DNA of 64,000 bases. It comes from Pseudomonas sp. WS 5079 (lineage in GTDB: Bacteria > Pseudomonadota > Gammaproteobacteria > Pseudomonadales > Pseudomonadaceae). Under the pieces are notes generated by a model. It did no database searches. It was given only the letters and a program-made list of their open reading frames with translations, and was not told the DNA's origin. The position numbers were made by a program, and so were the translations under genes. Location of the stretch: NCBI RefSeq assembly GCF_012985465.1, contig NZ_JAAQWN010000009.1, positions 62,001 to 126,000 of the forward strand, read 5' to 3'. Shown here piece after piece: positions 47,857 through 57,245 of the stretch. Every line of letters starts with the position of its first letter. The stretch's first letter is position 1.

Positions 47857-48330
47857 TCATTGAGTCCCGACCCGCTGCAGCGTGATGGGGTCACCGGCGG
47901 CGATCAGGATTTTCTTCAGGATGTATTCCAGGGTCTGCAACTCCCCCGGCTCCAGCACCCCAGCCAGCTGGTTGAGGGCCTGGGCGCCGATCTGCGGCAA
48001 CATGTCCGCCAGGCGCTGGCCTTCTGCGGTCAGCACCAGTTGCACCTGGCGCCGGTCCTGTTCGGAACGCTTGCGCGCCAGCAGGTCTTTTTGCTCCAGG
48101 CGGTCGAGCATGCGGGTCATCGAGCCGCTATCCAGGGACAGGTTGCGGCATAGCTCCGCCGGGGTATCGACGCCGAACTGGGCCATGATGATCAACACCT
48201 TGAACTGCGCGGCAGTGATGCCGTGGGGTTCCATATGGGTGTCGATGATGCGGTCCTTGAGAATCGCGGCGCGCCCCAGCAACAGGCCGAGATGGCAGTT
48301 GTGGAAGTTTTCCGGGGTGAAGTGTTTCAT
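47857..48330 (-). CDS. MarR-family transcriptional regulator
   Basis: A 157-residue regulator, first in the operon with the pump genes. The winged helix is in residues 40-105: TPAELCRNLSLDSGSMTRMLDRLEQKDLLARKRSEQDRRQVQLVLT, with the DxRxxxxxLT wing. Probably a drug-responsive repressor of its own operon: two palindromes overlap its promoter. AAGGTG lies 7 bases before the ATG. Confidence 0.92.
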   Translation of the reverse strand: MKHFTPENFHNCHLGLLLGRAAILKDRIIDTHMEPHGITAAQFKVLIIMAQFGVDTPAELCRNLSLDSGSMTRMLDRLEQKDLLARKRSEQDRRQVQLVLTAEGQRLADMLPQIGAQALNQLAGVLEPGELQTLEYILKKILIAAGDPITLQRVGTQ

Positions 48331-48346
48331 CGAAAGTCACCTTATT

Positions 48347-48360
48347 ACTGCCTAGGCAGT
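48347..48360. promoter_or_regulatory. MarR operator 1
   Basis: Perfect palindrome ACTGCCTAGGCAGT within a 21-bp direct repeat (ATTACTGCCTAGGCAGTGAAT), 17 bp before the regulator start and thus over the 5' UTR. Confidence 0.75.
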
Positions 48361-48374
48361 GAATATGTGACCAA

Positions 48375-48402
48375 ATATTACTGCCTAGGCAGCGAATGTC
48401 AA
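48375..48402 (-). promoter_or_regulatory. promoter of the marR-emrAB operon, with operator 2 in its spacer
   Basis: On the minus strand a perfect TTGACA (48402-48397), a 16-bp spacer and TAATAT (48380-48375). The second CTGCCTAGGCAG palindrome fills the spacer (48380-48393). Operators 1 and 2 are 33 bp apart, centre to centre. Confidence 0.7.
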
Positions 48403-48440
48403 ACAAATAGTTAGGTTGCTTGGTATACCCCACGACACAA

Positions 48441-48532
48441 CTGTAGGAGCTGGCTTGCCAGCGATAGCGGTAGTTCAGCCACTATTTCCAGTGCCTGACA
48501 GACCGATATCGCTGGCAAGCCAGCTCCTACAG
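48441..48532. repeat. REPIN, CTGGCTTGCCAGCGA class (GTAGGAG variant)
   Basis: Inverted arms from CTGTAGGAGCTGG (48441) to CCAGCTCCTACAG (48532), each extended by a GATA(G/T)CGG segment. Confidence 0.92.
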
Positions 48533-48550
48533 GTTGGTGTGGGCTAAACG

Positions 48551-51500
48551 TCAGAAATCCCGTTTGTAGAAGATATCCAGGGAGCTGGCTACGCCGCTGG
48601 CCACTTCCAGGTACACCCGCTTGCTCAGCAGGTAACGCAAGGCAATGGTACTGGCCGGTTCGAATACCCCGACCCCGTAACGCAGGCTGAGTTTCTCGGT
48701 GATCTTGCCGCTGGCCACCACGGCGGTGTTGTTGCCACTGCCCTGGGTGTCCAGTTCAAAGTCCTGGATCCCCAGGTTCTTGGCAATGTCCGAGGTCACC
48801 CCGGCACTGCCCATCAACCCCAGGCCCAGCGCCGCTTGCGCCAGCATGTTGTTATCTTCGCCAGTAGTGCTCAACGGGCGGCCCAGCACCAGGTAGGACA
48901 ACGCCTGCTCCTGGCTCATGGCCGGTTCCGAAAAGATTTGCGTGGTCGGTTGCTCGGCACTGCCGCTCAGGCGGATACCGGCGATTACGTCGTCTGTCTT
49001 GCGGATGGCTTCGATATCCAGGTACGGCTGGTCGAGCGGCCCGGCGAACAGCAGGCGCGCACGCCGTACATCCAGCCTCTGGCCGTAGGCGCGGTAACGG
49101 CCGTCGTTGAGCCAGAGTTCGCCACGGGTGTCCAGGTTGTCGCCGATGTGCACCCGGCCCTGGACCTTGGCGGTCAGGCCGAAGCCGGCAAAGTTGAGCT
49201 GGTCCTCGCCCACCACCACGTTGATATCCATGGCCATGGCCATCGGCGGCTTGCCCTCTTCGGTCTGGCTGCCAACGATCACTGTGTCATCCGAAACCTT
49301 GACCGTGGACGGCGGCAGTTCGCGCACGGTGATATCGCCGCGCGGGATGTGCACATTGCCGGCAATTGCCAACTTGTCGTCCTTGAGGGTGATCTTCAGG
49401 TCGGGCGCCACTTCCAGCTTGGCGTAGGGTTCGACGGTCACCGGCAACTGGGAACCTTGCAGGCTGAGGTCAACGACCAGCGCCCGCCCCCAGTCGATCT
49501 GCCCCTTGAGGCTGCCCTGCCCGGCCTTGCCACTGCGCCAGCCGCCGTTGAGCTGCACGCTTTCGCCGGCGATCAACGCCTGCACGTTCAGGCCTTCAAG
49601 GCTGATGGGCAGTTCGGGCCCGGAAATCTCGCCGGCGATCAGGTTGATGCTGCCGTTGACCTGCGGCGCCAACAACCCGCCGGAGATACGCCCGCTGCCA
49701 TTGAGCTTGCCATTGAGCTTTTCCACCATCGGCACAAACGGCCGCGCGACCGCCAGGTCCAGGCCGGTGAGGCTGAAGTTGCCGGAGATCGGCTTGTTTT
49801 TCGCCACCGGGTTGATCTGCGCCTGCAACAGCAACTCACCCAGCTTGCCACCGCGAAAATTCAGCTGGGTATCGATGCGCGTGGGGTTGAGCGTGGTTTC
49901 CAGCTTGAGGGTGTCGTAGGGGAAATCCAGCCATTGGTCCTTGTCCTTGACCCGCAGCGTGCCGCCACTGGCATCCACCGCGATCAGACCTTTGGGGCCG
50001 CTGGCCGGCAGGTCGAGTTGGATATCGGCGTTGAGCTTGCCCTGCCAGGCAAAATCCTTGGGCAGCCATTGCGCCAGGCTGTCGATGGGGAACTGCTTGA
50101 GGTGGTAACGCAGCTTGGGATCAGGCATCAGCCGCTGGTCTTCGCCACACAGGCTGGCGGGCCCGGAGACCCAGCAGTGGGCGGCGAACGTGAGCTTGCC
50201 GTCGGCCATGCGCTCGATTTTTGCCGGGGCCTGCAGTTTCCAGTCCTGGCCACCGGCCTGCACATCGCCACTGGCCAGGCGCCCGCGCCAGTTACCCTTG
50301 TCAAGATTGCCGTCCAGGGCCAGGGCCAGCTTGACCAGGGGGCCCATCAGCTCCAGTTGGACTTTCTGGCTTTTGATATCGCCCTGGGCACTGGCGGCCA
50401 GGGTACCGAGCTGGGTGTCACCGGCCTGGATGCCGCTGCCCTTGAGGTCGATCTTCGCCCGCTGTGCGCTATCGAGCGTCGCGTCCAGGCTGAGGGCTTG
50501 CAAGCGGTTTTCTTCAAATACCAGTTGCTGGCCCTTGAGGTCGAGCTTGCCCTGGGGCGCGTTCAACGTACCGGCCACATCGAGCCGACCGTTGACCTGC
50601 CCACGCAACTGCGGCCACAGCTGGGCCAGGCGTGCGAGCTTGATGTCGATCTGCCCGGCCAGGCGTTGTTGCAGGCTGCCACTGCCATTGATGCGGTTGT
50701 CACCCAGGCGGATATCCAGGTTGGCCAGGGTCCATTGCTCGCCCGCGCCTTCGGCCTTGGCCGCCAGCACCGCAGGCTGGCCGCGCAGGCGGCCCTTGAG
50801 GTCGAGGTCGGCGTTGAGCTTGAGTTGTTCGTTCTTCAACTCACCTTTGCTGCGCAGCGGCCCAGCCAGGGTGCCCGGCAGCTCTGCGACCCAGTACGCC
50901 GGGTTCAGGGCCGACAGGTCCAGCGCCGTGTCCCAGGCGATGCCCTCGGCAAATTGCAGGTTCAGGTGGCCTTCGGCCTTGCCCTGGCCAGCGGTCAATT
51001 TCAGCTCGGGCAGGAACACTTGCTTGAGGTCGCCGCTGAACGGCGTGACCAGGCTGAACTTGCCGGCCGGGCCGTCGAGGTCGGCCTTGAGATTGCCCAG
51101 GTAGTTGCCGTCCTTGTAGGAGACTTCGCCGTTGAAGGTGCGCAACACCACTTGCGGCTCGTCAATCAGCGGATACAGGCGATGCCAGGGGAAGTCCAGC
51201 CAGTCGATTTTTGCGTCTGCGCTCAAACCCTGCTGCCAATCCAGCTGGGCACTGAGCTTGAGGCTTTGCTTGTCCCCGGCGTTCAGGTCCAGGCCGGCGA
51301 TCTGCGCGCCCTTGGCATCGACCCGGCCTTGCAGCAACAGGTCAACCGGGCCTTTTTCTGCGGGTAATACAGCCTTGCCCAGCAGCTGATAGCCCGTGCC
51401 CAGGTCGCCCTTGGCAGTCAGGTCAAGTTGGTTGAGTTGCAAGGTGTCCGGCAGGTCGGCGGCGGGTTTGAAACCATCGGCGGTGATGCGCAACTGCGCG

Positions 51501-52225
51501 GGCAGGTTCTCAACCAGGGGTTGCAGTTCGCCGCTGAGTTTGGCGGGCAGGTAGCCCGTGCTGTCGGCGTCGAGCTTGAGGGTCTTGAGCAAATCACCGG
51601 TGACGTTCAGCGCCACCGCCCACGGCGCGCCGCCCGGGGCGTAGGGCAGGCTCAGGTTACCGCTCGCCGTCAGCGGCCAGTCACCGCTGGGTTGCAGCAC
51701 GCCGTTGACGTCCAGCACCAGGCCGTCGCGTTGCAGGTGCACCGCGTCGATCTGCATCCCCGCGGCCGTCCAGTGCGCGGCCAGTTGCAGGCCCTGGAGT
51801 TCTTCGCTGCCGTTGAACAACAGACTGCCGACGCGCACGTCGCCCAGTTCGATGGCCACGGGCAGGTTCAAGTCCGGCAGGGTAATCGGGCCGCTGCTGT
51901 CTTCGGTGCTGGGTGGCAATTGCAGGCTGACCTGCTCCACATCCAGTTGCCGGATGCACAAGGTCATTCGCAACAGGCACGCCGGTGACCAATCGAACTT
52001 CGGCGCGTTGAGCTCCACGCGGCTGCTGTCTTGTTGCCACAGCACCTGGTCGGCGCTCCATTGCCCGCCCAGGCGGCCCTGGAAGTTATCCACGGTCAAC
52101 CCCGGGACTTGGCCGAGGGCCCAGCGACTGCCGACTTGCGTACCCAGTACGCTCCAGACAGCCAGCGGCACCAGGGCTGCAACCGCCACCACACTCAGAC
52201 CCGCTATTTTCAAACCACGCTTCAC
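48551..52225 (-). CDS. tamB: TamB, translocation and assembly module / AsmA-like lipid-transport protein
   Basis: A 1224-residue envelope protein. One N-terminal membrane anchor (about 7-27) is followed by a very long repetitive beta-rich (beta-taco) region and the C-terminal DUF490 domain, ending in LRYLLSKRVYLEVASGVASSLDIFYKRDF. TamB spans the periplasm and works with TamA in outer-membrane protein assembly and, as an AsmA-like protein, in phospholipid transport. The GTG start at 52225 overlaps the tamA stop by four bases (GTGA). Confidence 0.93.
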   Translation of the reverse strand: MKRGLKIAGLSVVAVAALVPLAVWSVLGTQVGSRWALGQVPGLTVDNFQGRLGGQWSADQVLWQQDSSRVELNAPKFDWSPACLLRMTLCIRQLDVEQVSLQLPPSTEDSSGPITLPDLNLPVAIELGDVRVGSLLFNGSEELQGLQLAAHWTAAGMQIDAVHLQRDGLVLDVNGVLQPSGDWPLTASGNLSLPYAPGGAPWAVALNVTGDLLKTLKLDADSTGYLPAKLSGELQPLVENLPAQLRITADGFKPAADLPDTLQLNQLDLTAKGDLGTGYQLLGKAVLPAEKGPVDLLLQGRVDAKGAQIAGLDLNAGDKQSLKLSAQLDWQQGLSADAKIDWLDFPWHRLYPLIDEPQVVLRTFNGEVSYKDGNYLGNLKADLDGPAGKFSLVTPFSGDLKQVFLPELKLTAGQGKAEGHLNLQFAEGIAWDTALDLSALNPAYWVAELPGTLAGPLRSKGELKNEQLKLNADLDLKGRLRGQPAVLAAKAEGAGEQWTLANLDIRLGDNRINGSGSLQQRLAGQIDIKLARLAQLWPQLRGQVNGRLDVAGTLNAPQGKLDLKGQQLVFEENRLQALSLDATLDSAQRAKIDLKGSGIQAGDTQLGTLAASAQGDIKSQKVQLELMGPLVKLALALDGNLDKGNWRGRLASGDVQAGGQDWKLQAPAKIERMADGKLTFAAHCWVSGPASLCGEDQRLMPDPKLRYHLKQFPIDSLAQWLPKDFAWQGKLNADIQLDLPASGPKGLIAVDASGGTLRVKDKDQWLDFPYDTLKLETTLNPTRIDTQLNFRGGKLGELLLQAQINPVAKNKPISGNFSLTGLDLAVARPFVPMVEKLNGKLNGSGRISGGLLAPQVNGSINLIAGEISGPELPISLEGLNVQALIAGESVQLNGGWRSGKAGQGSLKGQIDWGRALVVDLSLQGSQLPVTVEPYAKLEVAPDLKITLKDDKLAIAGNVHIPRGDITVRELPPSTVKVSDDTVIVGSQTEEGKPPMAMAMDINVVVGEDQLNFAGFGLTAKVQGRVHIGDNLDTRGELWLNDGRYRAYGQRLDVRRARLLFAGPLDQPYLDIEAIRKTDDVIAGIRLSGSAEQPTTQIFSEPAMSQEQALSYLVLGRPLSTTGEDNNMLAQAALGLGLMGSAGVTSDIAKNLGIQDFELDTQGSGNNTAVVASGKITEKLSLRYGVGVFEPASTIALRYLLSKRVYLEVASGVASSLDIFYKRDF

Positions 52226-53949
52226 AGCTCAGGCCCCATGGAAAAGTGCAAACGAATGCCGCCCGGATCTTCCAGGGCATGGGCCAGGTCAAGGCGAATC
52301 GGGCCGACCGGCGACACCCAGCGCACGCCGACCCCGACCCCGGTTTTCAGGCTCGGCAATTCCAGGCTGTTAAAGGAGTTGCCCTGGTCGACAAAGGTCG
52401 CGATCCGCCATTTTTCGGCGATGGAATATTGATACTCGGCGCTCAAGGCCACCATGTAGCGGCCACCGATGCGGTCGCCCTTGTTGTTTTCCGGGGACAG
52501 GGTCTGGTACTCGTAGCCACGCACGCTCTGGTCGCCACCTGCAAAAAAGCGCAAGGACGGCGGCACCGACTTGTAGCCATTGGTGGCGCTGCCGCCAAAC
52601 TGCGCACGGCCGAGGAAGCGGTGCTTGTCCCACACCGTGGTCAAACCCTTGATCATCGCCGTGCCGTACAGCAAGTTGGTGTCCGAACCCAGCCCTTCCT
52701 TGGCCACCTTGGTATCGAACTGCAGGCGATAGCCGTTATGGGGGTCGATGCGGTTGTCGCTGCGCAGGTAGGAATAGCTGATTCCGGGCATCAGCAGATT
52801 GCTCAAGCCGGAGTCGTCCCCCAGGCGATATTCTTCGCGCTGCCATTTGAGCGAGATCACCCGTGTCCAACCGCTGGGCAACTTGCTGTGCCATTCCGGG
52901 CCGAGGGTGAGCAACTTGCTGAGGGTGTCGGTGTTGGCCATTTCTTCGTTCTGGTAGCCACCGGCAAAACGCAGCTTGTCAGTCAGCGGCGGATCGAGGG
53001 GAATGTCGTACCACAGGCCGACGTTCTGCCGGGGCGCCGACAACTCGGCCTCCCAGCCATAGCTGTGCCCTTGGGGGTTGACCCAGTGCCGCGTCCAATT
53101 GGCCTTGCCACGCGGGCCGACGTCGGTGGAAAAACCCAGGCCCAGGCCCATGGTTCGCGGTTTGCGGGTTTCCAGCTGGACCGCCACCGGGATCACATCA
53201 TTGGCCGCCGCGGCCGGGGCGGCATCCACCCGCACACCCTCGAAATAGCCACTCGATTGCAGGGCCTGGTTCAGTTCGGCAATCAATTCGGAATCATAGG
53301 GGGTGCCACTTTGGAACGGCACCATGCGCTGCAACAGTTCTTCATCAAACGGGGTATCGCCAGCAAAGTTGACCTTGCCGAGGGTGTAGCGCGGACCGCT
53401 GTCGTAGACCAGTTCGATATCGGCCACGCCCGCCTGGGGGTCGACGGACAGGGTCTGACGCGTGAAGCGGCCACTGAAATAGCCGAAGCGCGAGGCCTGG
53501 TTCTGGATCAGGCGCTTGGCGTCTTCGTAATGGCCATGGTTGAGCACGGCGCCGGACTTGAGGTCTTGGCTGTCAGGTACGCGAAAGGATTTGAGTTCGG
53601 CCGCCGGGCCGTCCACCCGAATCGTGACATTACGCAAATGCACGGGCTCGCCGGGGTCGATACTGAGGATCAGGCGCGGGTTCTTGCCGGGCTTCACCTC
53701 GCTGGCAATCTGCGGCTGATAATAGCCCAGTGCCTGGGCGGCCTTGCGCGCCTGCTCCTCGGCACCGCGGCTAAAGCGCAGCAAGGCCTCCTCGTCACGC
53801 TCGCCAACCCCGCCGATATAGCCTTCGATATTGGCCTTCAGCGCATCGTTTGAAGGTTTGACCCGCACGTCCAACTCGCTTTGCGCCAGGGCGCCGCAGC
53901 TTGTGAACAGCAGAATCAAGCCGCTGGTAAATCTATTTGAAAACTTCAT
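52222..53949 (-). CDS. tamA: TamA, BamA-family outer-membrane protein
   Basis: A 575-residue Omp85 protein. Signal peptide 1-23 (ends GALAQ), three POTRA domains (about 25-260) and a C-terminal 16-strand barrel ending HFSMGPEL. The family motif for barrel lid-lock (VRGY) is seen in GGDQSVRGYEYQTLSP. Start at 53949 (MKFSNRFTSG); the upstream frame extension to 54063 overlaps the neighbouring acetyltransferase and is not conserved. Confidence 0.94.
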   Translation of the reverse strand: MKFSNRFTSGLILLFTSCGALAQSELDVRVKPSNDALKANIEGYIGGVGERDEEALLRFSRGAEEQARKAAQALGYYQPQIASEVKPGKNPRLILSIDPGEPVHLRNVTIRVDGPAAELKSFRVPDSQDLKSGAVLNHGHYEDAKRLIQNQASRFGYFSGRFTRQTLSVDPQAGVADIELVYDSGPRYTLGKVNFAGDTPFDEELLQRMVPFQSGTPYDSELIAELNQALQSSGYFEGVRVDAAPAAAANDVIPVAVQLETRKPRTMGLGLGFSTDVGPRGKANWTRHWVNPQGHSYGWEAELSAPRQNVGLWYDIPLDPPLTDKLRFAGGYQNEEMANTDTLSKLLTLGPEWHSKLPSGWTRVISLKWQREEYRLGDDSGLSNLLMPGISYSYLRSDNRIDPHNGYRLQFDTKVAKEGLGSDTNLLYGTAMIKGLTTVWDKHRFLGRAQFGGSATNGYKSVPPSLRFFAGGDQSVRGYEYQTLSPENNKGDRIGGRYMVALSAEYQYSIAEKWRIATFVDQGNSFNSLELPSLKTGVGVGVRWVSPVGPIRLDLAHALEDPGGIRLHFSMGPEL

Positions 53950-54013
53950 AGGCGCGGATGCTACACGAGCTGGGGAGCACCTTAGAACCGGGAATTGTCT
54001 GAATAATTCTGTG

Positions 54014-54664
54014 TTAAGGCGTTGCAGGTTGTAACACCTGGGGATTCGGGTGAAAAAACACATGCTCCAGGATGGGTCCTACAGCCACCTCTCCGACTTC
54101 GTCATAGCCCTGGCGCTTGTAGAACTCCAGGTAGAGCGGATTGCCAGTGTCCAGCACCACCCCTTGTGAGTGCGGGTCCTGCGCGCACCAGTTATGCACG
54201 GCTTCCAGCAGTTGCTCACCGTAGTGCTTACCCTGGAATTGCGGGTGGATCCCCAGCAGCGGCAACACATGCACCGACTCGGACGGCAGGCAAGCCAACA
54301 CCGCCTGATGATATTCGAGGTAACGCCGGGTGCAGCGCACACCGGTGCTCAGCCACATGCGCAATTGCCAGGCCCAGCTTTCCGTGATGCCCAGGCGCCG
54401 TTGTGGCGGGGCAATCAGGGCGATGCCGATCAGCCGGTCATTGACCAGCAGGCCGATTGCCGGCAGTTCCTGGAGAAAATGCTGCTTGACCAGCTCGCGC
54501 ACGGTGGCCCTGACCCGCTGCTCATAACCGGAGCGTTCGGCTTCGAACAGATAGGCGAAGGTCGGCTCATGGCGATAGGCGTGGTACAGCAGCGAACGCG
54601 CTTCGCGCGAATAGCCGCGGTCGAGCATATGAACCTGGGCAATGGCGGTCGAGGTATCAGGCAT
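54014..54664 (-). CDS. GNAT family N-acetyltransferase
   Basis: A 216-residue GNAT protein. The acetyl-CoA motif is LPLLGIHPQFQGKHYGEQLLEAV and the C-terminal motif B is YLEFYKRQGYDEVGE. The first 60 residues (ARSLLYHAYRHEPTFAYLF) resemble the Pseudomonas GNATs next to tamA. Start at 54664 (MPDTSTA), with GGGGAG about 9 bases upstream. Substrate unknown; 64 bp from tamA and same direction. Confidence 0.85.
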   Translation of the reverse strand: MPDTSTAIAQVHMLDRGYSREARSLLYHAYRHEPTFAYLFEAERSGYEQRVRATVRELVKQHFLQELPAIGLLVNDRLIGIALIAPPQRRLGITESWAWQLRMWLSTGVRCTRRYLEYHQAVLACLPSESVHVLPLLGIHPQFQGKHYGEQLLEAVHNWCAQDPHSQGVVLDTGNPLYLEFYKRQGYDEVGEVAVGPILEHVFFHPNPQVLQPATP

Positions 54665-54851
54665 CCGGTGTATCTCCCCTGGGCGCAACTCAAAAGGCCG
54701 CGCTCTTATTGTTACGAGCCCGGGGCAACTGAGTCGTTCCCTGCCATCGGCTCCTTGAGAGACATTAGCAGTGCATCTGTCCTACCGCCACGCTGGCCCC
54801 CGTCCGACTTGTCGGCTAGCATCGCCCTTTTGCCAGACTGGACTGCCGACC

Positions 54852-55664
54852 ATGAAAATCGTCTCCTTCAATATCAACGGGCTGCGCGCCCGGCCTCATC
54901 AGCTGGCGGCCCTGATCGACAAACATCAACCGGACGTGATCGGCCTGCAGGAAACCAAGGTCCACGACGACCAGTTCCCGCTGGCCGAAGTCCAGGCCCT
55001 GGGTTACCACGTGTACTACCACGGGCAGAAAGGCCACTACGGTGTCGCCCTGCTCTCGCGCCAGGAACCACTGGCCCTGCACAAGGGCTTTGCCAGCGAC
55101 GAAGAAGATGCCCAGCGCCGCTTTATCTGGGGCACCTTTGCCGATGAACACGGCAACCCGATCACCATCATGAACGGCTATTTCCCACAGGGTGAAAGCC
55201 GCGACCACCCAACCAAGTTCCCGGCCAAGCAGCGCTTCTACGAAGACCTGCAAAACCTGCTGCAAACCCAGTTCAGCAATGACCAGGCGCTGGTGGTGAT
55301 GGGCGACGTGAACATCTCCCCCGAGGACTGCGACATCGGCATCGGTGCCGACAACGCCAAGCGCTGGCTGAAGACCGGCAAATGCAGCTTCCTGCCGGAA
55401 GAGCGCGAATGGATGGCGCGCCTAAAGAACTGGGGCCTGACGGACAGCTTCCGGCACCTGAACCCGGATGTGGCCGATCGCTTCAGTTGGTTCGATTACC
55501 GCAGCCGCGGTTTTGAAGATGAACCCAAGCGGGGCCTGCGCATCGACCTGATCATGGCCTCCAATGGCCTGCTGCCACGGGTCAAGGACGCGGGTGTGGA
55601 CTACGAGCTGCGCGGCCTGGAAAAACCATCGGACCATGCGCCGATCTGGCTGGAACTGAGCTGA
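54852..55664 (+). CDS. xthA: exodeoxyribonuclease III
   Basis: A 270-residue AP endonuclease/3'-5' exonuclease of base-excision repair. Catalytic residues: Asn7 (FNINGLRAR), Glu34 (LQETKVHDD), the [13 protein letters not shown] aspartate-asparagine pair and His262 ([10 protein letters not shown]). Start [12 protein letters not shown]; the open frame upstream is unconserved. Confidence 0.96.
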   Translation: MKIVSFNINGLRARPHQLAALIDKHQPDVIGLQETKVHDDQFPLAEVQALGYHVYYHGQKGHYGVALLSRQEPLALHKGFASDEEDAQRRFIWGTFADEHGNPITIMNGYFPQGESRDHPTKFPAKQRFYEDLQNLLQTQFSNDQALVVMGDVNISPEDCDIGIGADNAKRWLKTGKCSFLPEEREWMARLKNWGLTDSFRHLNPDVADRFSWFDYRSRGFEDEPKRGLRIDLIMASNGLLPRVKDAGVDYELRGLEKPSDHAPIWLELS

Positions 55665-55683
55665 TCTTTGCGCCGACACCATA

Positions 55684-55717
55684 AAATGTGGGAGCTGGCT
55701 TGCCAGCTCCCACATTT
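55684..55717. repeat. perfect 16-bp REP hairpin (collapsed REPIN)
   Basis: AAATGTGGGAGCTGGC and its exact complement are separated by only TT. It is the REP core of the CTGGC class with the usual inner parts deleted. It may also act as a terminator for xthA, although no long T run follows. Confidence 0.85.
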
Positions 55718-55800
55718 GGATAGGCTGGGTCTCAGTCATATTTTGGCAACCTTACTGACTTAATCTGCCCGCACTTCCTTTGGCTTGAGAAGGTGGCGGC

Positions 55801-57141
55801 ATGATGCTGCGCGTTCTGTACCTGCTGGCCCTCTGCGGCGCTTTTCCTCTTGCGGCGCTTGCAACGCCCCTACCCTTTCCCGAACATGGCCCGGCCTTGC
55901 GCATCCAGGGTTCCAATACCATTGGCGCGGCGCTGGGCCCGGCGTTGGTCAAGGGCCTGATGGAGCAACAGGGCCTGAAGGCCGTGCACCGTGAACCGGC
56001 CAGCCGTCCCAACGAACAGCGCCTCGTCGGCACCAGCCCCCAGGGCAAGCGAGTGCAGGTAGAAATCGCCGCCCACGGCACCAGCACCGGCTTCGCCGCG
56101 CTGAAAAATGCCGAAGCCGACCTGGCCGCCGCGTCGCGCCCGATCAAGGACCGCGAGCTGGTCGAGCTTGAACCCCTGGGCGACCTGAAAAGCCCCGGCG
56201 CCGAACAGGTGATTGCTATCGATGGCCTGGCGATCATCCTGCATCCAAGCAACCCACTGCAGATGCTGACCACCGACCAACTGGCGAGGATTTTCAGCGG
56301 CGAAATCAGCACCTGGGAAGCCTTGGGCGCCAGCGGCGGGAAGATCCGGCTGTATGCCCGCGATGATCAATCCGGCACCTTCGACACCTTCAAGGAACTG
56401 GTGCTCAGCCGTCGCGGCAAAACCCTCGACAGCACCGCCAAGCGCTTTGAGTCCAGCGAACAATTGTCCGATGCGGTCAGCCAAGACCCGCAAGGCATCG
56501 GCTTTATCGGCCTGCCCTACGTGCGCCAGGCCAAGGCAGCAGCCATCATTGACGGTGACTCCCAAGCCATGTTGCCGCAGAGCAGCCTGATCGCCACCGA
56601 GGACTATCCGCTGTCGCGCCGCTTGTTTTTCTACCTGCCGCCCAATAACAGCAACCCCTGGGCCGAGGCCCTGGTGGACTTTGCCCAAAGCGCCCTGGGC
56701 CAGGCCATCGTGGCCGCCAATGGCTTTATCGCCCAACAGGTCCAGGCCATCACCGTGCAGCCTCGGGCACCAATGCCCGAGGCCTACCAGGCCATCGCCC
56801 GCGAGGCGCAGCGCCTGAGCGTGAACTTTCGCTTCGAAGAAGGCAGTGCCAGCCTGGACAACAAGGCACGCCAGGATCTGGCGCGGGTGGTGGCTTATAT
56901 AGGCAGCCACGACAAACGGGACAAGCGGGTCACGCTGGTGGGGTTTGGTGATGCCAAGGATGACCCGCAGCGCGCCGACCTGCTGTCCAAGCTGCGGGCG
57001 ATGGCAGTGCGCCGGGAGTTGGTCAAGAGTGGCGTGGTGTTGCGCGATATTCGCGGCTTTGGCGCCGAGATGCCGGTAGCGGCCAACACCGTGGATGAGG
57101 GGCGGATCAAGAATCGCCGGGTGGAGGTCTGGGTTTATTGA
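55801..57141 (+). CDS. exported PstS-like phosphate-binding domain fused to OmpA domain
   Basis: A 446-residue protein with signal peptide (1-21, ends ALAT). Residues about 30-315 form a PstS/PBP-like domain (IQGSNTIGAALGPALVKGLM, DLAAASRPIKDRE, DDQSGTFDTFKELVL). Residues about 330-446 are an OmpA-like peptidoglycan-binding domain (VNFRFEEGSASLDNKARQDLARVVAYI, LSKLRAMAVRRELVKSG, GRIKNRRVEVWVY). AGAAGG lies about 7 bases before the ATG. No Pst transport genes are nearby. A wall-tethered binding protein is inferred; the ligand is untested. Confidence 0.87.
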   Translation: MMLRVLYLLALCGAFPLAALATPLPFPEHGPALRIQGSNTIGAALGPALVKGLMEQQGLKAVHREPASRPNEQRLVGTSPQGKRVQVEIAAHGTSTGFAALKNAEADLAAASRPIKDRELVELEPLGDLKSPGAEQVIAIDGLAIILHPSNPLQMLTTDQLARIFSGEISTWEALGASGGKIRLYARDDQSGTFDTFKELVLSRRGKTLDSTAKRFESSEQLSDAVSQDPQGIGFIGLPYVRQAKAAAIIDGDSQAMLPQSSLIATEDYPLSRRLFFYLPPNNSNPWAEALVDFAQSALGQAIVAANGFIAQQVQAITVQPRAPMPEAYQAIAREAQRLSVNFRFEEGSASLDNKARQDLARVVAYIGSHDKRDKRVTLVGFGDAKDDPQRADLLSKLRAMAVRRELVKSGVVLRDIRGFGAEMPVAANTVDEGRIKNRRVEVWVY

Positions 57142-57170
57142 AGCCTGCAGACGGGGGTTGACAGGCCCAC

Positions 57171-57231
57171 CGCTATCGCGGGCAAGCCCGCTCCCACAGA
57201 GGTCAGTGTGGGAGCGGGCTTGCCCGCGATG
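57171..57231. repeat. REPIN, CGGGCTTGCCCGCGA class, short spacer
   Basis: Arms CGCTATCGCGGGCAAGCCCG (from 57171) and CGGGCTTGCCCGCGATG (to 57231), separated by 8 bp, between convergent genes. Confidence 0.92.
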
Positions 57232-57245
57232 CAGGCGACGCGGTC

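Noticed and set aside
48836-51367. An 843-codon open frame on the plus strand inside tamB.
   Set aside because: It is the antisense shadow of tamB; GC-rich codon bias opens long frames on the opposite strand. No recognisable domain, and no ribosome-binding site noted.
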